From Sphingomonas liriopis (GTDB taxonomy: Bacteria; Pseudomonadota; Alphaproteobacteria; Sphingomonadales; Sphingomonadaceae), in assembly GCF_024211255.1 (NCBI RefSeq), contig NZ_JAMLDY010000003.1:124001-188000 (forward strand): a stretch of DNA of 64,000 nt, read 5' to 3'. The position numbers and the translations under genes were made by a program. The notes under the pieces are model-generated. The model made no database searches. It was not told the DNA's origin and was given only the letters and a program-made list of their open reading frames with translations. Numbering within the stretch: the stretch's first letter is position 1; each line of letters begins with the position of its first letter. Positions 35,365 through 43,241 of the stretch are shown here, piece by piece.

Positions 35365-37328
35365 AACGCCTGCCCCAGCGACACGTAGACCGCGATGCGG
35401 CTGTCGCCCGGCTGCGGATTGAGCGGCGTGCCGACGTCGAGGCGGATCGGCCCGAAGTTGGAATAATAGCGCACGCCGACCCCGGCACCGTACTGGAAAT
35501 CGGACAGGCGCGGCAGCGCGCTGGTGTAGATCGTGCCACCGTCGAGGAAGGGGACGATGCCGAAATTGCCGAACGTCTTGACCCGCGCCTCGATCGAGAA
35601 TTCGGCGAGGCTGAGCCCGCCGATCGGATCGTTGTTGACGTCGCGCGGCCCGATCGCCTGATAGCCATAGCCGCGCACCGACGCGCCGCCGCCCGCGTAG
35701 AAGCGCCGCGACGGCGCGATCCGGTCGCGCGGCGCGCCGAGGATCGACCCCAGCCGGACGCGCTCGGCGAGCACGACGCGTGGGCTGACCGGCTGGTAGG
35801 CGCTGCCATCGACCTGTAGTCGCGCATAGCCGAACGCCGATCCCTGCAACGAAAACTCCGGGCTGAACCGGCCGCCGAGGCGAAAGCCGCGCGTCGGATT
35901 GAGCAGGTCGTCCGAGCCGTCGTAGTTGAGGCTGGTCGGCGTCGCGGCGATGAAGAAGGTGCGCCGTCGCGGCTCGCCGGTCGCGGCGATGACGTCGCGC
36001 TCGTCCGAGGCGAGCAGCTCGCCGCCCAGCGACCAGGTCCATGCCTTCTGGAAGAAGATCGTCGTCTGCCGCTCCAGCCCGCCCGCCAGCGTGAAGGTCT
36101 TCGCCTCATAGGCGTCGCGCACGACATGGCTGGCGGCGAGCTGCGCGGTCAGCACGCGGTCGCGGCCGTTCACGTTGTTGCGGCGGAAGACGATGTTGCC
36201 GAGCTGTTCGCGCGTGCCGAGCACGCCGCGCAGCGTCAGTCCGCCCTCTGGCGGGAACAGGTTGCGATGCGTCCAGCTGATCTCCGACCGCGCGCCCTCC
36301 CCGGTGCCATAGCCCAGCTCGCCCGCGATCGTGCGTGGCGGGGCGGGTTCCAGCTTGACGCCGATATCGACCGCACCCGGCGTCGCGCTCTCCACCGGCT
36401 TCACCTCGACCGACGAGACGAGCCCGGTCTGGATCAGCGCGCGGCGCAAATCGTCGAGCGACGCGGCGTCATAGGGATCGCCGGGCGCGAAGCGCGCGAT
36501 ATCCTGGACGTGGTCCGCGTCGAACACGCGGTTGCCGGGCAACGCCACCACCTGTCCGAAGCGCCGCGCCCCACCCGGCGCGACGGCGAGCGCGAGCGTC
36601 GCGGTCTTCGCCGCGCGATCGACGACGATCTGCGATTCGCCGACGTCGGCGAAGGGAAAGCCCGCCTGCCCGATCTGCGTCTTCAGCCGCGCCTCGCCCG
36701 CAACGATCGCATCGGCATTGACCGGATCGTCCGCCTTGACGCCGAACGCGTCGCGCAGCGCCGGCGCCTTGCCGTCCGCCGCCGCGATCCCGCCGAGCGT
36801 CACGTCGCGGAAGCGGTAGAGCGTGCCCGGCTCGGCGGCGAGCACGACCAGCGGCTTCGCCCCCGGCTCGACCCGCGTCGTCACCCGCGCGTCGTAATAG
36901 CCCTCGCCGCGCAGCAGCGTCTGGAGCAGGTCGGCGTCCTCGCGCGCCCGCCGGTCGAGCTGCGCGGCATTGGCGGCGCTGCGATCGTTGGCGGACAGCG
37001 TGGAGAGTTCGTCGAAGCGCTGGCGCAGCAGCGGCGTCGCGGCGGCATCGATCCCGTCGATCCGCCACGCATAGCGCGTCTCGGCGGCGCCATCGGTGGT
37101 CTGCACGACATTGGTCGTCGCGGTGCCGGTGCCGAGATCGGGCCAGGCGACGCCGATATCGGGCAGCGGCGCGAGCGGCGCATTGGGGTCGAGCGGCGGA
37201 TCGGCAGCGGCCGACGCGGGCGGGGCAGCCGGCACGGTCTGCGCAGGGCCGGTCTGCGCCGCGAGCGGTGGGGCAACAAGAAGCACGGCAGTCGCGCCCA
37301 GCCCGAACCACCCCAAACGCGACGCCAT
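35361..37328 (-). CDS. tamA: TamA-type outer membrane protein (Omp85 family)
   Basis: About 655 aa. Start 37328 opens a signal peptide (MASRLGWFGLGATAVLLVAP, cut after AAQ); the longer upstream frame adds an Arg-rich segment. The POTRA region (about residues 100-330) is followed by the Omp85 barrel (LGYGTGEGARSEISWTHRNL, and a VRGYGYQAIGPRD motif of the L6 type). The C-terminus YVSLGQAF ends in an aromatic residue, as OMPs do. It works with TamB and is coupled to it. Confidence 0.93.
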   Translation of the reverse strand: MASRLGWFGLGATAVLLVAPPLAAQTGPAQTVPAAPPASAAADPPLDPNAPLAPLPDIGVAWPDLGTGTATTNVVQTTDGAAETRYAWRIDGIDAAATPLLRQRFDELSTLSANDRSAANAAQLDRRAREDADLLQTLLRGEGYYDARVTTRVEPGAKPLVVLAAEPGTLYRFRDVTLGGIAAADGKAPALRDAFGVKADDPVNADAIVAGEARLKTQIGQAGFPFADVGESQIVVDRAAKTATLALAVAPGGARRFGQVVALPGNRVFDADHVQDIARFAPGDPYDAASLDDLRRALIQTGLVSSVEVKPVESATPGAVDIGVKLEPAPPRTIAGELGYGTGEGARSEISWTHRNLFPPEGGLTLRGVLGTREQLGNIVFRRNNVNGRDRVLTAQLAASHVVRDAYEAKTFTLAGGLERQTTIFFQKAWTWSLGGELLASDERDVIAATGEPRRRTFFIAATPTSLNYDGSDDLLNPTRGFRLGGRFSPEFSLQGSAFGYARLQVDGSAYQPVSPRVVLAERVRLGSILGAPRDRIAPSRRFYAGGGASVRGYGYQAIGPRDVNNDPIGGLSLAEFSIEARVKTFGNFGIVPFLDGGTIYTSALPRLSDFQYGAGVGVRYYSNFGPIRLDVGTPLNPQPGDSRIAVYVSLGQAF

Positions 37329-37483
37329 GCCCCGTCCTAGCGCGGGCCGCGCGCGTGCGACAGCCCCATCGCCGATGCTTTTCCGATCAGCCGGTTTGCG
37401 GAAGCGCCGCACCGCATCGACGTCTTCCCCGCCAATCGGAAAAAGGGCTAGAACCGCCGGCAGTTTGCGAAGGAGATACCGAC

Positions 37484-37675
37484 GTGCGGAGCCGGGAGGT
37501 CATCACACGGTTGGAAGCCGATGGCTGGGCGGCGGTACGGCAGCAAGGCAGCCACATCCAGTTTCGTCATCCCACGAAACCCGGAACGGTCACCGTTCCT
37601 CATCCCAAATCGGACCTCGCCATCGGAACGCTGAAAAGCATCGAGCGCCAAAGCGGCGTGAGCCTGCGCCGATAA
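37484..37675 (+). CDS. hicA: HicA-family mRNA interferase toxin
   Basis: A 63-aa toxin with GTG start at 37484, behind AAGGAGA. The compact dsRBD-like HicA fold is seen in SREVITRLEADGWAAVRQQG, the catalytic His in GSHIQFRHP, and TVTVPHPKSDLAIGTLKSIE. HicA cleaves mRNA and is blocked by HicB. The expected antitoxin lies just beyond its stop but on the opposite strand, tail to tail with a 3-base gap, an unusual layout. Confidence 0.9.
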   Translation: MRSREVITRLEADGWAAVRQQGSHIQFRHPTKPGTVTVPHPKSDLAIGTLKSIERQSGVSLRR

Positions 37676-37678
37676 CTG

Positions 37679-38077
37679 TTAGGCCGCTTCGTCGCGACGA
37701 ACCGCCAGCGCGTGACGCGCAGCATCGGCCAGAAACCCCGACCGGTTCGTCGTCACGCGATCGATCGCCGCAACCAGTCCCTCGTCCAGCGTGATATTGA
37801 GGCGGACCGATTTGCCGGGACGCTCCGCCCGCACCAGGATCCGTCCGACCTCATGAATATCGGGATCAGGCTCAAGCCGGTCGAGGGGGGTCGGATCGGC
37901 GACCGTATCGCCGAATTGCGCGGACACCAGCAGATGACCAGCCAGCGCCTCTTCCGCGTTTAGCGCCGCTTGCTGAACCGTCGTGCCCGCCGATGTGCAT
38001 CCCGGCAAATCGGGGAAGAACAGGCTGAACCCCGTGTCGGATCGCTCGACGATGGCAGGGTAGATCGCAATGGGCAT
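37679..38077 (-). CDS. hicB: HicB-family antitoxin
   Basis: A 132-aa protein with start MPIAIYPAIVERSDTGFSLF (38077). The N-terminal HicB domain has FPDLPGCTSAGTTVQQAALN and ALAGHLL, and the C-terminal half is ribbon-helix-helix (GKSVRLNITLDEGLVAAIDR, SGFLADAARHAL), the DNA-binding part. It should neutralise HicA and autoregulate. Because it is convergent with hicA, the usual shared-promoter control of toxin and antitoxin cannot apply directly. It has its own upstream region near 38080-38145. Confidence 0.9.
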   Translation of the reverse strand: MPIAIYPAIVERSDTGFSLFFPDLPGCTSAGTTVQQAALNAEEALAGHLLVSAQFGDTVADPTPLDRLEPDPDIHEVGRILVRAERPGKSVRLNITLDEGLVAAIDRVTTNRSGFLADAARHALAVRRDEAA

Positions 38078-38146
38078 AACGTGTTCCGACGTAAACCTAC
38101 CGATACACACCTATACACACAATAGCGTTTGTCAATATCGCGCTGG

Positions 38147-38356
38147 TCAGTGCACCGTGCCCACCGCCTCGTCCGACGCCATCAACTCGACCAGCCGTTC
38201 GGTCTGGCGCCAGCGGCAGAAGTGCACGACGTTGCCGATGTCGCGCATATGGCCGGCGCGGATGGCGGCCTCGACCACGGCATGCTCGCCGAACGTCGCG
38301 ATCAGGTCCGCCGCTTCGGCGACCTGCTGGGCGTCGGCGAGATACATGGCGGCCAT
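38147..38356 (-). CDS. Small hypothetical protein, 69 aa
   Basis: A 69-aa helical protein (MAAMYLADAQQVAEAADLIA, then GHMRDIGNVVHFCRWRQTER). The start has AGGAG eight bases ahead. A single Cys-Arg-Trp patch and an acidic C-terminus are the only features. No known family is recognised. It lies between hicB and a 56-aa membrane protein gene, on the opposite strand from the latter. Confidence 0.65.
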   Translation of the reverse strand: MAAMYLADAQQVAEAADLIATFGEHAVVEAAIRAGHMRDIGNVVHFCRWRQTERLVELMASDEAVGTVH

Positions 38357-38528
38357 TCACAAACTCCTGAAACTGCGCGGGCCCCGGTCGTTCTACAAGC
38401 GACGTGCCAGTTCGACACGGCGGCGCCGCGCGGCGACATGCGATGGTAAACACCGTCTCGGCGGCCGTCCCGCCTGTGCCGTCGCGGGACGCTGGCGTCC
38501 CGGCGCGGGACGTGGCAGGGGCGATGCC

Positions 38529-38699
38529 ATGGCCGACACTCCTCCTTCCGCCGCCGGCGGCATCCTGATCGCGATCTGCTCGATCGGCGGCGCCGTGGTC
38601 GGACTGATGCAGGGACAGGTGACGATCGGCTTCCTCGCCGGGCTCGGCATCGGCAGCCTCGGCGCGATCGCGGTGTGGCTGCGGGATCAGCGCCGCTAA
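38529..38699 (+). CDS. Small two-helix membrane protein, 56 aa
   Basis: ATG 38529 opens MADTPPSAAGGILIAICSIG; two hydrophobic helices (about 10-28 and 32-50) end in WLRDQRR. Its size and composition resemble small inner-membrane peptides, but no family is recognised. The stop is at 38699, 22 bases before the convergent S24 repressor gene. Translation is inferred from composition and its clean length. Confidence 0.6.
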   Translation: MADTPPSAAGGILIAICSIGGAVVGLMQGQVTIGFLAGLGIGSLGAIAVWLRDQRR

Positions 38700-38721
38700 C
38701 CTTCCCTACCTATTACCGTTT

Positions 38722-39342
38722 TTACCGGGGTTCGCGCATCAGCCAGACGACGCGGCCGATTACCTCGATCGCGCCGTCGGGCACCGGTGCGGCGGCGGGG
38801 TTGTCGCTCGCCGCGATCAGCCCGTCGCGCCCCCGGCGGACGCGCTTGACCATTACCGCCTCGTCGATGCGGATCACGAAGACCGCACCGCGCGCATCGG
38901 GGGTCCGCCGCGCGCGATCGACGACGATCAGGTCGCCGTCGACCAGCCCCGGCTGCATCGAATCGCCACGGACGCGGACGATTGCCGCCATCCCCTCGCG
39001 TAGCCCCAGTCGCGCTGCGAGCGCCGGATCGAGCGCTTCGGCACCCAGCACGATCTCGCCATCGACGAATGCCCCCGGCCCCGCCGACGCGGCGACATCG
39101 AGCCGCGGCACCGTAAAGGCGCGCCGGCCGGGGTCCGCGCCCAGTTCGACCTCGTCCACCCCGAAATAATCCGCCAGCCGCCGCCGGTCCTCGGCCGCCA
39201 GCCGCCGCGGCGATCCGCGCGTCACGAACTGCTGCAGATAGGCGGCGTTGCGTCCGAGCATCGCCGACAGCGCCATCAGGCTGTCGCCGCGTGCATCGGC
39301 CAGTGCCCGCAACCGGCCCCTCGGATCGTCGCCTTCCACCAT
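38722..39342 (-). CDS. S24-family (LexA/CI-like) repressor-peptidase
   Basis: A 206-aa protein: N-terminal HTH-like region (SLMALSAMLGRNAAYLQQFV, then RLAAEDRRRLADYFGV) and a C-terminal S24 domain. The nucleophile Ser is in RVRGDSMQPGLVDGD and the general-base Lys in AVMVKRVRRGRDG, so self-cleavage is likely. An Ala-Gly pair around residue 85-90 (AASAGPGAF) may be the cleavage site. It is short for LexA and more like phage CI. A perfect 17-bp palindrome lies 12 bases upstream, likely its operator. Confidence 0.9.
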   Translation of the reverse strand: MVEGDDPRGRLRALADARGDSLMALSAMLGRNAAYLQQFVTRGSPRRLAAEDRRRLADYFGVDEVELGADPGRRAFTVPRLDVAASAGPGAFVDGEIVLGAEALDPALAARLGLREGMAAIVRVRGDSMQPGLVDGDLIVVDRARRTPDARGAVFVIRIDEAVMVKRVRRGRDGLIAASDNPAAAPVPDGAIEVIGRVVWLMREPR

Positions 39343-39353
39343 CGATCGATACT

Positions 39354-39370
39354 CTAGGAAATTTTCCTAG
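39354..39370. promoter_or_regulatory. Perfect 17-bp palindrome between divergent genes
   Basis: CTAGGAAA-T-TTTCCTAG has 8-bp arms and a single central base. It sits between the S24 repressor start (39342, leftward) and the rightward small gene (39431). It is AT-rich within GC-rich DNA, as expected of a repressor site or a core promoter. Binding by the S24 protein is inference. Confidence 0.75.
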
Positions 39371-39430
39371 ACAAGTTGGAAAGACCGGAACAGATCGCGA
39401 ACATTGCCTTTGGGACTCGGGAGGGAGAGG

Positions 39431-39607
39431 ATGTGCCTGCTCATCAAGATCGATCGCTATCTGCGCCACACCAGCATGTCGCGCACCCAGTTCGGCCGGC
39501 TGGCGGCCAACGATCCGCGGCTGGTCACCGACATGATGCGCGGCCGGATCGTCGGCCCGGAGATGCAGGCGCGGATCGAGCGGTTCATCGCGGAGCGGCC
39601 GGCATGA
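39431..39607 (+). CDS. Small helix-turn-helix (Cro-like) protein
   Basis: A 58-aa protein: MCLLIKIDRYLRHTSMSRTQ, then FGRLAANDPRLVTDMMRGRI, then a short helix EMQARIERFIAER. The TQFGRLAANDPRLVTDMMRG stretch reads as an HTH recognition segment, as in small Cro/XRE-type DNA-binding proteins. ATG 39431 has GGGAG just upstream; an in-frame ATG at 39404 would add nine residues. It diverges from the S24 repressor across the 17-bp palindrome, and its stop overlaps the next start. Confidence 0.7.
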   Translation: MCLLIKIDRYLRHTSMSRTQFGRLAANDPRLVTDMMRGRIVGPEMQARIERFIAERPA

Positions 39608-39891
39608 CGCGCAGCCCCGCGGCGCGGCTGCTGCGCGCGCTCGACGCCAGCGCGCGGGGACACGGGCTGACGCTGTGCCTGATCGAATCGCAGGAGCGCG
39701 CCTGGTCGAGCGCCACGTTCACCGGCCAGCACCTGACGCTGGCCGTCGCCATCGCCGGCGGCGATTCCGCGGCGTGGCTGAACGCTTTGCCCGAGGAGGA
39801 TCTGCCGGTGCCCGGGCGACTCGTCGCCGATCTCGTCGTCCGGACCCACGACGATGCCACGACGCTGGAGGTGCTCCTGCTCGAGGCATAG
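39604..39891 (+). CDS. Hypothetical protein, 95 aa
   Basis: ATG 39604 overlaps the stop of the Cro-like gene (ATGA), so it is coupled with it. The protein has an N-terminal helix (SPAARLLRALDASARGHGLT) and alternating strands (LCLIESQERAW, HLTLAVAIAGGD, ADLVVRTHDDATTLEVLLLE) that suggest a compact alpha/beta fold. No known family is recognised; it may act together with the Cro-like protein. Confidence 0.68.
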   Translation: MTRSPAARLLRALDASARGHGLTLCLIESQERAWSSATFTGQHLTLAVAIAGGDSAAWLNALPEEDLPVPGRLVADLVVRTHDDATTLEVLLLEA

Positions 39892-39903
39892 TCACATCCC
39901 CCA

Positions 39904-39940
39904 CCCGTTCGCCCCGAGTCTGTCGAAGGGCAGGTGGGTC
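39904..39940. repeat. Class B repeat, degenerate half copy
   Basis: CCGTTCGCCCCGAGTCTGTC followed by GAAGGGCAGGTGGGTCTCC resembles only the left arm of class B repeats. No right arm follows before kynA. Confidence 0.6.
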
Positions 39941-39991
39941 TCCATGTGCGTCGGGCTGCATCCCGCGCCATCACGCGCTACACTCGCCACC

Positions 39992-40774
39992 ATGACGATC
40001 ACCTATCGCAGCTACCTGCGCCTGCCCGAACTGCTCACCGTCCAGACTCCCTTGAGCGGGGTGCACGACGAACTGCTGTTCGTCACCATCCACCAGGCAT
40101 CGGAATTATGGATGAAACTGTGCCTGCACGAACTGGGCGAGGCGCGCCGCCGCATCGCCGCGGACGACGTGCCGCCTGCGCTCAAGATGATGGCGCGGGT
40201 CAGCCGCATCCAGGCGCAGCTGATCCAGTCGTGGGAGGTGCTGGCGACGATGACTCCGGCCGATTACGCCGCGATGCGCGGCAGCCTGGGGTCGAGTTCG
40301 GGCTTCCAGTCGGACCAGTATCGGCAGCTGGAGTTCGTGATGGGCAACCGCAATCCGGCGATGGTCGCCGTCTTCGACGAGCCGGAGGTGCGCGAGCGGC
40401 TGGCGGACGAACTCGCCCGCCCCAGCCTGTACGACGAGACGCTGCGCCTGCTCGCCCGCCGCGGCCTGCCGGTGCCGGCCGAGCGGCTGGAGCGCGACTT
40501 CGCGCAGGTCGCCGCCCCCTCTTCCGCAGTCGAGGCGTGCTGGGCGACCGTCTATGGTCGTCCGCATGACTTTTGGGACCTTTACGAGCTCGCCGAAAAG
40601 CTCGTCGACCTCGAATATCACGTCCAGCTCTGGCGATTCGGCCACCTCAAGACGGTCGAGCGCGTCATCGGCTTCAAGACCGGCACCGGCGGCACCGCAG
40701 GCGTGCCCTATCTCGCGCGCGTCGTCGAACAGCGCTTCTTCCCCGAGCTGCTCGACGTCCGCACGAGCCTGTGA
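39992..40774 (+). CDS. kynA: Tryptophan 2,3-dioxygenase
   Basis: A 260-aa heme dioxygenase that opens the indole ring of L-tryptophan to N-formylkynurenine, the first step of the kynurenine route. The distal His is in LLFVTIHQASELWMKL and the proximal heme His in LWRFGHLKTVERVIG; GTGGTAGVPYL closes the active site. SSSGFQSDQYRQLE is typical of TDO. The start MTITYRSYLRLPE is at 39992. No other kyn genes are adjacent. Confidence 0.96.
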   Translation: MTITYRSYLRLPELLTVQTPLSGVHDELLFVTIHQASELWMKLCLHELGEARRRIAADDVPPALKMMARVSRIQAQLIQSWEVLATMTPADYAAMRGSLGSSSGFQSDQYRQLEFVMGNRNPAMVAVFDEPEVRERLADELARPSLYDETLRLLARRGLPVPAERLERDFAQVAAPSSAVEACWATVYGRPHDFWDLYELAEKLVDLEYHVQLWRFGHLKTVERVIGFKTGTGGTAGVPYLARVVEQRFFPELLDVRTSL

Positions 40775-40812
40775 TGCGACGAACCGCGATGGACATGACG
40801 CTAAATTCATTT

Positions 40813-40827
40813 TGATATAACGTAACA
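40813..40827. promoter_or_regulatory. Candidate Zur operator before the ZnuD-like receptor gene
   Basis: TGATATAACGTAACA matches TGTTATAATATAACA (Zur-box core with flanks) at 12 of 15 positions, 80 bases before the receptor start. An overlapping inverted repeat GTAAC-ATTGCC-GTTAC (40822-40837) is an alternative reading for another regulator. The consensus is from memory. Confidence 0.5.
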
Positions 40828-40907
40828 TTGCCGTTACAAACGCTTCGCACCTGCACAATGCCTGCGCTTCCCGGAGGAGGCATGGGCCAGTCGTTCGCGG
40901 AGTTTCG

Positions 40908-43034
40908 ATGTTGAAGTTCACCCTGCTCGCCGGCGCCGTCCTGCTCGCCAGCCCCGCCGTCGCCCAGACCACCCCCGATCCCACGCCGCCCCCTGCTCCT
41001 GCGCCGCAAGGCCGCGACATCATCGTCACCGCCGCGCTGCCGCAGAGCGAGCGCGACGTGCTGCAGGGCACCTCGGTCATCACCGGCGAGGAACTCGCCC
41101 GCAACTTGCGCCCGACGATCGGCGAGACGCTCGCGCGCCAGCCCGGCGTGTCGGCAACCTCGTTCGGCCCCAGCGCATCGCGGCCGATCCTGCGCGGCTT
41201 CCAGGGCGACCGCATCCGCGTGCTGACCGACGGTATCGGCTCGATCGACGTCAGCAACACCAGCGTCGATCACGCGGTCATCATCGATCCCCTGCTCGCC
41301 GAGCGGATCGAGGTGCTGCGCGGCCCGTCGGCGCTGCTGTTCGGATCGTCCGCGGTCGGCGGCGTCGTCAACGTCATCGACACCCGCATCCCGCGCACCG
41401 TGCCGGCCAGCGGCTATCGCCTGAACGGCATCGCCAATTACGGATCGGCCGCGAACGAGCGCTCGGGCGGCGCGGCGGGCGACGTCGCGGTCGGCGAGCA
41501 TCTCGTCCTCCACGCGGACGGATCCTACCTCAAGTCCGACGACCTGCGCACCGGCAAGGGCTATCTCCTGTCGCCGCAGGCGCGCGCCGCCGCGCTGAGC
41601 CAGGTCGGCCTGCCGCAGCCGGGCGCCGACGAGCCGATCGACTTTGCCGCGTCCGCCGCGTTGCGCGACCGCCTGCCCAATTCGGCCGCCGAGACGTGGA
41701 CCGCCGGCGCGGGCGCGTCGATCATCACCGACACCGGCAACCTCGGCGTCTCGTACAGCCATTACGACAGCCTCTACGGCGTCCCTATCCGCTACGCGAC
41801 CGCGGTCGGGCAGGAGCAGGAGGCGCCGCGGCTGTCGGTCGTGCAGAATCGCGTCGACCTGCGCGGCGAGGTGAACACCGGCGGCGGCTTCCTCGACAAG
41901 ATCCGCATCCGGGCGGGCCAGGCGACCTACCGCCATTTCGAACTGGAGGAGGACGGCAGCGTCGGCACCGCTTTCTACAACAAGGGGCTCGAAGGGCGGC
42001 TCGAACTGGTCCAGGCCAACCGCGGCGGCTGGCAGGGGGCGAGCGGCGTCCAGTATTTCAACCGCATCTTCAACGTCGTCGGCGACGAAGCCTTCCTGCC
42101 CAAGAACGAGACCAACCAGACCGGTTTCTTCACGCTGCAACAGTACAGCGCCGGCCCGTTCCGTGCCGAGGGCGGGCTGCGCTACGAACTGACCGACGTC
42201 GCCGGCCGCGTGCCCTATGGCAACGACCGCTTCTTCGGCGGCAACCGCCATTTCGAGGCGCTGTCGGGGTCGATCGGCGCCTCCTACGCGATTGCCGACG
42301 GGGTGCGCATCGGCCTCAACGGCTCGCGTACCGAGCGCGCGCCTTCCGCTGAGGAACTGCTCGCCAACGGCCCGCATGCCGGCACGCAGGCCTATGAGCT
42401 CGGCAGCCCCGACTTCCGGCTGGAAAAGTCGTGGGGGCTGGAGGCGACGTTGCACGCGCATGGCGACGGCTACAGCTTCGATGCCTCGGCCTATTACAAC
42501 AGCTTCTCCAACTACATTTCCGAAAACCGCGTCGCGCAGTCGGTGTGCGAGGCGCGTTCGGACGAGGTCGACCTGCCCTGCTTCCAGTATCAGCAGGGCG
42601 ACGCGCGCTATTACGGATTCGAGGCGGACGCCTCGGTGCGGCTCGCGCGGATCGGCGGCTATACGATCAACGCCGACCTGCTCGGCGATTACGTCCACGC
42701 CAATATCGTCGACGTGGGGCCCGTGCCGCGCATCCCGCCGGCGCGCGTGCTCGGCGGGGTCGAGGCGCAGGGCGACCGGATCGGCGGCCGCGTCGAGGTC
42801 GAACACGTCTTCCCGCAGAACCGCCTCGCCGCGTTCGAAACGCGCACCGACGATTACACGATGGTCAACGCCACCGCCTCGCTCAGCCCGTTCGGCAAGG
42901 ACAGCAAGACCAGCCTGCTGCTCTCGGCGAACAACATCTTCGACGTCGTCGCGCGGCGGCATTCGAGCTTCCTGAAGGACTTCGCGCCGCTCGCGGGCCG
43001 CGACATCCGCGTGACGCTGCGGTTCGGACTGTAA
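40908..43034 (+). CDS. TonB-dependent receptor, ZnuD-like (zinc uptake)
   Basis: A 708-aa outer-membrane receptor with signal peptide (MLKFTLLAGAVLLASPAVAQ). The plug domain (about 30-170) has RPILRGFQGDRIRVLTDGIG and RIEVLRGPSALLFGSSAVGG. The barrel includes the ANGPHAGTQAYELG and NRLAAFETRTDDYTMVNATA segments, and the RRHSSFLKDFAPLAGRDIRV C-terminus. These recall neisserial ZnuD at several points, but the His-rich loop of ZnuD is not obvious. The candidate Zur box upstream fits zinc acquisition. Zinc as the ligand is inferred. Confidence 0.85.
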   Translation: MLKFTLLAGAVLLASPAVAQTTPDPTPPPAPAPQGRDIIVTAALPQSERDVLQGTSVITGEELARNLRPTIGETLARQPGVSATSFGPSASRPILRGFQGDRIRVLTDGIGSIDVSNTSVDHAVIIDPLLAERIEVLRGPSALLFGSSAVGGVVNVIDTRIPRTVPASGYRLNGIANYGSAANERSGGAAGDVAVGEHLVLHADGSYLKSDDLRTGKGYLLSPQARAAALSQVGLPQPGADEPIDFAASAALRDRLPNSAAETWTAGAGASIITDTGNLGVSYSHYDSLYGVPIRYATAVGQEQEAPRLSVVQNRVDLRGEVNTGGGFLDKIRIRAGQATYRHFELEEDGSVGTAFYNKGLEGRLELVQANRGGWQGASGVQYFNRIFNVVGDEAFLPKNETNQTGFFTLQQYSAGPFRAEGGLRYELTDVAGRVPYGNDRFFGGNRHFEALSGSIGASYAIADGVRIGLNGSRTERAPSAEELLANGPHAGTQAYELGSPDFRLEKSWGLEATLHAHGDGYSFDASAYYNSFSNYISENRVAQSVCEARSDEVDLPCFQYQQGDARYYGFEADASVRLARIGGYTINADLLGDYVHANIVDVGPVPRIPPARVLGGVEAQGDRIGGRVEVEHVFPQNRLAAFETRTDDYTMVNATASLSPFGKDSKTSLLLSANNIFDVVARRHSSFLKDFAPLAGRDIRVTLRFGL

Positions 43035-43060
43035 GGACCGGCCCCGCGCCACAAATCCTC

Positions 43061-43169
43061 CGTCACCCCGGACTTGTTCCGGGGTCCACTCCGCGGCGAG
43101 GCATCCGGCAAGAGGCTCAGCGCGATACACCCGCGGCCCGGTGGCCCCCGGACCAAGTCCGGAGTGACG
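43061..43169. repeat. Class A palindromic repeat, copy 6
   Basis: The left arm CGTCACCCCGGACTTGTTCC pairs with the right arm GGACCAAGTCCGGAGTGACG. The inner left part CTCCGCGGCGAGGCATCCGG is of the common A1 subtype. It lies between the receptor gene stop and the gcdH start. Confidence 0.9.
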
Positions 43170-43241
43170 AGGCACCTGGGGTCACCCCTTGCCCCCTCCC
43201 GCGTCCTCCCGTACCGCATCCTCAAAAGAGGAGACGATGCG

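Noticed and set aside
38147-39891. Prophage remnant
   Set aside because: Despite CI/Cro-like genes there is no integrase, terminase, capsid or lysis gene, no att-like repeat, and base composition equals the surroundings.
40674-43175. 833-aa minus-strand ORF antisense to the TonB receptor
   Set aside because: No recognisable fold; the receptor on the plus strand has signal peptide, plug and barrel motifs.
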